Assembly: GCA_025093985.1 (NCBI GenBank)
Contig: JACAAK010000004.1
Coordinates: 1-64,000, forward strand
Length of the DNA stretch: 64,000 bases
Direction: 5' to 3'
Source of the DNA: Calvatia gigantea
Taxonomy: Eukaryota; Basidiomycota; Agaricomycetes; Agaricales; Lycoperdaceae
Shown: positions 56,334 to 64,000 of the stretch, piece after piece
Position numbering within the stretch: position 1 is the first letter of the stretch
Layout of the letters: each line of letters opens with the position of its first letter
Made by a program: the position numbers and the translations under genes
Notes under the pieces: model-generated
Told to the model about the DNA's origin: nothing
The model's input: the letters and a program-made list of their open reading frames with translations, nothing else
Database searches by the model: none

Positions 56334-58490
56334 CTATTCCCTCCAACTGACACCTGGCTTCGTGTGCTCATCATCATCCACCAACTCCATGGCTTCCTGG
56401 ACAAGCAAAGCAGCTCCCTTTGAGCGAGGGCGAATGACGTACTGAAAGGGTACAGGGTGTCTGGTGAAACCATAAGGGTCATTCTTTACGAGAGGTCGAC
56501 TGAGATCTTACGATACTGCGCTGGATTGGTATTCCCGGGTCGGCTCAATTGGTTGACCGTTGGCGTCTACTGCTTTCTCAATGTTGAAAACAGTCAAAAG
56601 AGATGCCGTTGCGAGCCAAATCACGGATAAAGCGATATGGGACCCTGGGCAACTTCTGAAATCGAAGTTAGTTTCTTATCTCCGGCGCGCACTAACCACC
56701 AACCTGCGTCCAAAACCGAATATGATATCAACCGGATCTCGAACGTCATCACCTGTTCTCAAGAGGCCCTCGGATGTGAGAAATCTTTCTGGTCGGAACT
56801 CCCGCGGTTCGGGATAATCAACTTCGTTGTGAAGCATGGCCCTAGATGTGGTTTTGGCGATCAATAAAAGAGAAGATTTTGACGCCTACTGACCAGGTAT
56901 TGAATATCACAGTACTACCGCTGGGGATATAGTAACCCCTGTAAACATCGGACGATGTAGATTTGTGCGCAACACCTAATGGCTCTGAATGAAGGCCATT
57001 CACATCTCAGCTAAGAGGACCAACTTACCTCCGGGAACAGCAGCTTGCCACCTGTGATGAAGGAAGCTAAGATGATCATTTCAGGGACAAGCAGCACCTC
57101 GCACCTGAGTACTTCCTTGACTAAGGCCGAAATGTAGGGTATCAGCGGAACATCCGAATGATTGGGCAGTCTACCGCCTTCAAGGACCCTATCTAACTCT
57201 CTTTGTGCACGCTTTTGCACTTCAGGGAAACAAACCATGGCCAGAATGAAAGTTTTCAAAGCAACCGTTGTCGTGTTACTTGCCGCTTCACACATACATT
57301 TAGCACGTCACAGAGGGCGAGAAGATGGGCTCTCACCCATATAAACGATTCCCGCAACATCCTTGATAAGGGTCAACTGTTCTTCGTCCTTCTCATCGTC
57401 GCAATCATCGAGACATAGTGAAACAAAAGACGGATTTGGCGAAGCACGAGACAACTTCCCCAGGACGTGAGTACTCATCCTGTTGGTGTGGTCAGAGGAA
57501 CCTACCCATTTCTCCTGCGCCTTCGCAAATATCCCCTCCCTCAAGTTTCTTGCAACAATCCTTGAATCCGCTGCAAGCCTCTGGAAAGAAGCTCCGGGGA
57601 ACCAGGCAGGAAAGTATTTCAGGACGGGTATGAGATCGACAAATCTGGAACCTGTTGACAGAGATTCGTTCACAGTTTTGCTCGCTCTGCGAGCGAGTTC
57701 CATATTTGGGTCATTTTCTGGAAGAATGTCTACGCCATATGTCATCGAGAGAGAGATGGATCCAACCATGCTAAAATTGTCAGGACACGCATCTGACCCG
57801 GCGGGGGAAGGCGACACACTGTGGGATTAACTCCATCAGATCCGTACGGCGTTCCAGGAGCTGGTGAAGCAAGCATCGGACATATTTTACTGCCTGGAGC
57901 TCGTAAATGGCTGAGTTTGATGGGCTGAAGTGTTTCCGGAAAAGGCGGCGTCGAACGCGCCACGGATCGCCGTAAGGCATGAGACCGAATTGAAAGCCGA
58001 ATCCGGACCTGGAATTTGTAAGAATGATGAACATAACGCCTGAAAAAAGACTCCTTACAGCTCTGAAAGCATAATCGAAGTAGGTCTGGAGGTGCTTTTT
58101 GTTAGGACCAGCGAACCGAACAACTAGAATACGCACCGACTCGAATATATCGCGGACCTCCTTTCCAGCAAATCCTTGGCAGCCTCGTAAGAGTTGAGAA
58201 TCACAATCGACCTGCCGACGGCGTTTAAGTACAAGATGTCCGAATCTGAAATGACTCTATAAGTGAAGGATATCCAAGCCCGATCAACACTTACTGTAGG
58301 TCTTCCCCCAATCAGTGTAAACTTTCCAAGGAAAGGCGGGTGGTAGATCAAACAAGTTTCCAACTATAGGTAGCCGCCTTGGACCAGGCGGAAGAGGATA
58401 TTTACTGGAACGGCGTTTGTCATATAGATATATCGCTGTCAGTAGTGAGCCCAGAGTAACCAGGACTTCCCAAGAATCCAAGACCCCCAT
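56334..58490 (-). CDS. Cytochrome P450 monooxygenase, tandem copy 2
   Basis: Same exon layout as copy 1, 389 bp upstream of its start. Start at MGVLDSWEVLVTLGSLLTAI (58490), then YPLPPGPRRLPIVGNLFDLP, GFQFGLMPYGDPWRVRRRLF, MTYGVDILPENDP, the I-helix AASNTTTVALKTF, KEVLR, YPEPREFRPERFL and the heme loop FGFGRR-SCPGSHIA. The end is HPVPFQYVIRPRSKGAALLV... with stop 56334-56336. All intron ends look like GT-AG. In the I-helix the usual acidic residue before TT is Asn here (SNTT against TDTT in copy 1), which may alter proton delivery. A recent tandem pair, probably ER-membrane enzymes of secondary metabolism or detoxification. Confidence 0.85.
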
Positions 58491-60991
58491 AACAGACCAA
58501 CGAGAAAACGTAAAGCTAATGAGGATATAAGAGTGCAGTGGTGGTTGAAGCTCAAGAAACGGGCGCTTTCTCTGGGAAATTCCGAGAGTGGAATCGAACC
58601 GCAACACGCTATTTGGCAGGTTTCCCCAGATTAAACTGGGGCTCAAACCATGCTGTTTATCAGGTCCCCGCTCAGGTAGTAAGGAAGCACTAAAGAGTCC
58701 AACACAACAAGAATCGGGAACAGCCGAAATGATAGGAACGCAATCAAGCGAGATGAACTCGCTAACCCCTTCGCAGCACTTCCCCTTCTTATTCCCCTTC
58801 ACCCACCGCCCATGTAGGACAAAATTAATCCGCATAAAATTTATCTGGGAAGGCAGACATTTCTCGTGCCCCTTTGTGCTCGTGCGAATGATAGTGCGGA
58901 ACAAGGATGTAACGAAGTTTAGCGCTAGTAGCCTCCTTGCATGAACGTGAGTGACCCTCCCTTGGGCTCTTGCTCGTAAAGACATGCGACGCTACACAAT
59001 GTGGCTGGAACTGGGCGATACGGACTGGAAGAGGGCCCCGATACCTAGTTGGTAATCAGGGAGAGAATGCGGAAGGGATCGCCCTCAACATGATGCGATC
59101 CCTCGAATCACCGTCCATGGAAGGTATCCTTTAGAACAGGGGTGCTGAGTGCGAGATATTAAAGAGGGAGATTCAAATGTGGCATACGGCACCGTCTCTC
59201 GTGGTAGAGGTTTCGTAGAGGGTGGAGGGAAACACGCAAGTAGCACACACAATCTAAGGCCCGAGGCTGACAATGCATCTCGCGCACTCAAATTTCAGAC
59301 AATGGCGGCACCCGCTCCAACAGGACCACGCTATATTCTGGGCAGGAAGAACATGATTCGGATACATCAGTTTATAATGTTTGTATGCCCCGTCCTGTTG
59401 AATAAGGAGCCGAGATGAAGAGAGTGGATTCGCCAATGATAGCACCACAGTTATCTACGGTGTAGAAGTGGGTTTATGACTTCGTGCTGCTTCCGCTTCA
59501 ACGATTCCCTGGGAAAAGGAGATTAGCTCATTTTGATCGACCCACCAGAATCACGGAGACATCATGGCCAAGAATACCGGCATATCGGGAGTGCAAGTGC
59601 GAGAAGGTGTGGCTGGACTCGGGACTTTTGTGTTCGCGCAACCTTTGAGATTTTCGCATAAGTTGTGTGGAAAAAAGTCCTGAATTGTAAGGTTCTAAAC
59701 AAGCTCTCTAGGCAGGGTTCTGGAAACAGTGGTTAATTGTATGGCGGCTCAAGGTCCGAAGTCAAGTCAACGACTAAATAACTAAGCCAAACTCGGTGTC
59801 GCGCGGGGACGTCCTAAGGTGCCAAGGCCTCCTCCAGTTCTCCGCCATGCCCATTTCCCCCTTCACTCTGTAATCCCAACCTCGCATCACGCCCATGATA
59901 ACGTTAGACCGCATCTCGAGTTGGGCATTTAAACTTTAAACTGATCTCCGCACTGATCTGCTGGTTACGTGTGGGCCACTCGACATTGATGGCATTCTGT
60001 GCGCCACGAGATTTTCGCGGAGCGCCTCTTATTAAGTGTCCAACTACCTCTGAGGGGGCGGAGGTACGGAACAAGTATAGACGAAATGCGTTCGGTGGCT
60101 TGGAATATGCGTCACACTACTTTTGTTGCTCTAAGCTACGGAAAACGCAGGGTGGCAGTTGAGGCCTGAGGAAAGGTCACAAGAAGAAATTCACTGATTT
60201 ACCGTTTTCGCTGCTTGAGGCCCAATTGAGTGGCTGTGTAGCTTTACCCTTCCGATACGTTCAGCTTGCCCTCGTGGACGTTGCAATGACAAATATAAGT
60301 GGTGCCACACGACCTACTTCTGGGATAGCCTACGCTCAAAAATTTGGGGTACATCCTGAATTAGGTGCGCAAATTTAGAACGAAGAAGGACATGCCATGG
60401 TTGGCGGGCTTCTCTTAGTAAACACTCGTGTCAACCCCTCGACATAGCATTGTATTATTAAGAATCTTGCTAACTTGGACATCTGGAGCCGGTATGAAAT
60501 AACAATGATACATGGTGGCTTATTGTCCTCGCAGGTGATAATTGACGTTGCTTGTTGAGGAGCGTATACCAAGTCAGTCTCGCTCCGCAGTTCAAGTCAG
60601 TCTCGTTCCGCAGTACCACCTTCTGTTCAAAACGTCTGTTCCTATGCCCCTCTGCCTGATTGCCTCGGAAAAATCGTGTGAGTTTCCTGACTAACTTGTC
60701 CCTGATATTCCACAGCAGTGAGCGGAGTGAGTCAAAGGGACTAAGTATAACCCATTAGGTTAGGTAAAACACCATGCGATTTTGACTCGTAGTCTCAAAT
60801 CGGCGCCTGCCTAACGGCCCTGCTTTCTAAACCAGGTGGGCCTTGGCAGCACCCAATCTATCCCTGAGGCTGGGGCTGGGGCTGTGGCCAAGGATTCAAT
60901 TTGTTAGGATTCAATTTGCGTTATGAAATGCTTTTTAAACCTCCAGACGAGCCCACTTATGCAGGCTCTCCTTCTTCCATAGCTACCTTCC
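58491..60991. other. Intergenic region, no gene seen
   Basis: About 2.5 kb with no supportable gene. A T-loop-like word (GGTTCGATTCC, minus strand, about 58588-58598) and a CCCCAG...CTGGGG hairpin nearby do not assemble into a tRNA. Upstream parts should contain the promoters of the P450 (minus) and permease (plus) genes. Confidence 0.4.
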
Positions 60992-63603
60992 ATGCCAGCG
61001 TTACGGGTGAGGAGGTTCCACTGGGTTTGCGACGGTAGTGGACTAAGTATTCGAATGAAGGTTTCTACATCCGCGACGCCATATCAAAATGATGATGTTC
61101 TTCCTCTCCCACCTTCCCGCAGGACTTGGACGAGGCGGACCTTCGTGTACTTCTGGCTTTCGATAGGTATTTGATATACGCTCCCTCTCTATTCTCGGCC
61201 CTCACATTGCATACGTAGGAGTCAGTTTGGGGTCATGGTCTGGAGCTTCAACAGCGCGTGAGTCGAAAGTTCGACGAGAGAAAGCCCTTACTTACTTGCT
61301 GAGCAATAGTAGGCCACTGGCCTAACGGTCGGCCAGGCAATTGGAGGTGCGGCGTTTATTGTCCGTCATTGGGCGCCTCTTCTTAACTTTCAACCCACTG
61401 CGTAGTCTGTGCCATAAGCAACATAATGTATGTTGTCAATGACGTCAGTTCTTCCAATAACTCACGTACTCCAGCATTGCCCTTGGTATGGTGGCGAGTG
61501 GTCAAGCAGGGAGCACGTGGCGTGTCCCATTCGTACGTAAGACCCGCGGATCCTTGGACATTACTTACTCTTGAATATTTGCAGGCTGTTGTAAACCGAA
61601 CTTGCTGGGGAATGTACGTGTGTCATGGTTGTTATCATTCTTGAGGCCCTGGAGACCAATACAGTGTATAGCCGAGGATCGTGGTTCGTAGTGATCAACA
61701 GGGTCATTCTCGCGTGTTGCTGGTTTGGCGTCGACGCGTGGTACGGAGGACAGATGGTAAAGGTCATGATAGGCGCAATATGGCGTGAGTGTTTCCAGAG
61801 AACTTGTTTTATACACTCTGAAAGTTGGGTGCAGCAAGCTTTCATCAGATGAAGAATCACTTCCCAGAGAGTGCCGCCATGACAACAAATGAATTTAGTC
61901 AGTTCCTCCAACCCATTTCAGCGGCACAGTGAGCCAAATCTGTTACTTAACAGTCTCATTTATCATCTTCTGGGTGGTTGGCCTACCACTGATTGTTCTT
62001 CGACCGGAACGGTCGGTTTAATTCTTTCGTCGTGCCTGACAAAATGACCTATAGGTCTCCAGGTACCATCGACCTGCGCTATTCGCTTCCGTCATCGTGA
62101 CAAGCACTGTATTCTGTATTTTTGTCTGGGCACTTGTAAAACAAGGAAACATCGGTCCACTTTGGAATGACCCTGACGATACATTTGACATAAGGCTTTC
62201 TAGATCCGAGGTGAACTGGACTATGGTGTGGATGGTCACGCGAGGCATCGGTTCTTGGGCAAGTGGTATCCTGTATCAGAGCGGTATGTTTCTCAGTTAG
62301 CAAGTATGCACATGAGTAATCCCTCGTAGACTTCACGCGTTACGCGAAGCGGCCCAACGACCAGATTTGGGGACAAATTTTTGTTGTTCCCGTCTGCTTC
62401 ACATGTGCAAATATCATGGGAATAGTTACTACGTCTTGTGCGCGTGGGTTTTACCCCGACGAGCCTCTCCTTTGGTTCGTAGACAATTCGTCAGTTTTTC
62501 CCGGTACTCCCTAACTGTGCTCCCTGCAGGAAGCTCCATGATTTACTTTACGCCATCCAAAAGAACGAAGGGACAGCGGCCAGAGCTGGTGTCTTCTTCG
62601 GAGGTTTTGCGTTCTTCTTGTCTTCGCTCTCTTCCACAGTACGTTCAGTCTGAACCTGGTGCTTATAAACCTCATGCAACCTGTTAGATCGTAGCAAGCG
62701 CTGTCGTAGGCGGAATTGACCTCGCTACCTTACTTCCACGGTAGACCTCCTTCCTAGTCTCGTCAGCACAAACTAATACGTCCTAGCTACATCGATATTC
62801 GTCGAGGATCTTTCGTCATCGCCATTGCTGGTGTCCTCATTAACCCTTGGAGGATTTTGAATGTAAAGGGCTGGCTAATTGAAAATATTTATGTCCCTTA
62901 CTTTCGCTGTAGTCTCCAAACAGTTTCATTACTGCGCTTTCGGGATACGCCGTCTTCCTTGGACCGCTGACAGGAATCATGCTGGTAAGCCGATCCATTC
63001 CTAGAGTCAACAACCTTGCCTCTGGAGCTTCATTGCAGACGGAGTATCATTTCACAAGACGACGCCGTATCAAACTATCACATTTGTTCCTTCCCAACAC
63101 GTCAAGCGATTATTGGTATCCATCTTATTTTATCGTTCGCATGTCATACTAACTTTTCTATTCAGGTTTTGGCGTGGACTCAACTGGAAGGCCACAGTGG
63201 CTTGGATCCTTGTGCGTACCGATTTCTGGACAGGTGATTTCCGCTAAAAGCATGCCCAGGGTGTTTTTCCCACCATGCCTGGTTTCATCGCCTCTGTCAG
63301 CCCTGGTACAAAAGTGAATGCAACGTGGATGTGAGCCTCATAGTGATCGCTTCTATCCCCAACAAAAGTAACTCACTTGGAACAAGGCATGTCTATTACA
63401 TGTCGTGGTTCCTGGGCCTTTTCATCAGTGGAGTCGCATGGTTCGCCTTGAATACCATCTGGCCCCCACCTGGGCTTAGAGAGGTTGACGACAAGCACAT
63501 GTTCAGTGAAGCCGTCAAAGGGGGACCACCATATCATGTCAACGGCGAGACGATGGACGAGAAGGAAAAAAGTTCATCGTTAAGTTCGAAAAACCACACA
63601 TGA
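60992..63603 (+). CDS. NCS1-family nucleobase/nucleoside permease (Fur4/Dal4/Fui1 type), one apparent frameshift
   Basis: A gene with about twelve small introns encodes a 12-helix transporter. Recognised blocks in order: LPLPPSRRTW, VSLGSWSGAS, LTVGQAIG, IIIALGMVASGQAGSTW, VVNRTCWGIRGSWFVV, FGVDAWYGGQMVKVMIGAIW, PESAAMTTNEF, FWVVGLPLIVLRPERYHRP, VTSTVFCIFVWALVK, ILYQSDFTRYAKRP, TTSCARGFYPDEPLLW, GGIDLATLLPRYIDIRRGSF, LINPWRILN, LSGYAVFLGPLTGIML, SSDYWFWRGLNWKATVAWIL and FPTMPGFIASVSP. This order is that of fungal uracil/uridine/allantoin permeases of the plasma membrane. Stop at 63601-63603. At 61310-61312 the exon starts with three bases where two are needed to read ATGLTVGQAIG in frame, so there is a +1 shift or a sequence error. 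The start (60992 or the internal ATG at 61058) is uncertain. Confidence 0.8.
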
Positions 63604-64000
63604 GGATATCATTTCCCGAATGTATATACACTGAAATCATCCATAACATATTCGCGAAACACAAGGGTTCTCTAGAGCACAACCCAATCCAATCATGACC
63701 AAGGATGGGATTTTGGCATAATTCACCGCGCCAAAGTAATAAGCTCAATGGACAGCATTCGACGTCCGGTCCCAAGTTTTGAGTGTGACACCTAGAACAT
63801 GCTACCCGAGACTTAGCTATTTAGCGCCTTCTCTCAGTCAACACCCTTCGCCGAAGGAATATGATGGAAACATTGGATACTCACAGTAAGGAAAGTGTTA
63901 TATCGCCATGTATTTTCGCTGTTAACCTAATGTCCGCATCCAGATTCAGGTCCAGCCTAAGCTTCAATGGCTTATCCGATCCAGATTCGCCCCCCCCACC
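63604..64000. other. Intergenic, no gene seen
   Basis: 3' flank of the permease gene to the window end; nothing supportable. Confidence 0.4.

Noticed and set aside
58560..58680. Possible tRNA on the minus strand (T-loop-like GGTTCGATTCC with a CCCCAG...CTGGGG hairpin)
   Set aside because: The T-stem does not pair, the anticodon loop would have the wrong size, and no matching acceptor stem was found.
60750..60770. Telomere-like TTAGG word
   Set aside because: A single short occurrence without an array.

Overview
The window looks like nuclear DNA of a mushroom-forming basidiomycete (Agaricomycete). Almost every gene that can be rebuilt has many 46-70 nt GT-AG introns. The gene content is also typical of that group: paired microsomal P450s, a DUF6534-type membrane protein, a PL1 pectate lyase, F-box relics and a BCAS3-type WD40 protein. 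No rRNA gene, tRNA gene or CRISPR array was found.

Layout. Bases 1 to about 21.8 kb are repeat-rich and nearly gene-free. They hold a decayed minus-strand zinc-finger (OrsD/DUF3505-like) gene of a mobile element, several minisatellites, and a macrosatellite of about 12 kb (7.44-19.37 kb) built from roughly 900-bp units. Each unit carries a cluster of short palindromes, and blocks of units change orientation. Four copies of the element's end sequence (1-215, 4722-5227, 5228-5460, 19891-20395) each contain a motif with the full architecture of a type I hammerhead self-cleaving ribozyme, read on the plus strand. Copy A matches every core position. Two copies form a tandem dimer with cleavage sites 207 nt apart. 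The ribozyme lies about 15 bp beyond the stop codon of the zinc-finger gene but on the opposite strand. I consider this ribozyme-bearing element the most interesting object in the window.

From 21.9 to 27.4 kb lie an F-box pseudogene, a dead 3' fragment of the pyruvate dehydrogenase E1-alpha gene, an intact sorting nexin-3 (SNX3/Grd19) gene and an intact secreted pectate lyase gene. From 27.3 to 39.8 kb there is a nearly identical partial triplication. Each unit holds the start of a minus-strand gene (a 220-aa Cys/Trp-rich basidiomycete family), a spacer of about 1.5 kb and a plus-strand DUF6534-like membrane protein gene. Breakpoints cut one copy of each gene.

From 41.9 kb on the DNA is ordinary gene space: a Q/S/P-rich coiled-coil protein, a BCAS3/WD40 protein, an AIG2-like gamma-glutamylcyclotransferase, a second F-box pseudogene, a GFA-domain protein, two tandem P450 genes (minus strand) and an NCS1 nucleobase/nucleoside permease with one apparent frameshift. 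Exon structures were built by hand from reading frames, splice signals and remembered family patterns. No database search was possible, so family names rest on motif recognition.
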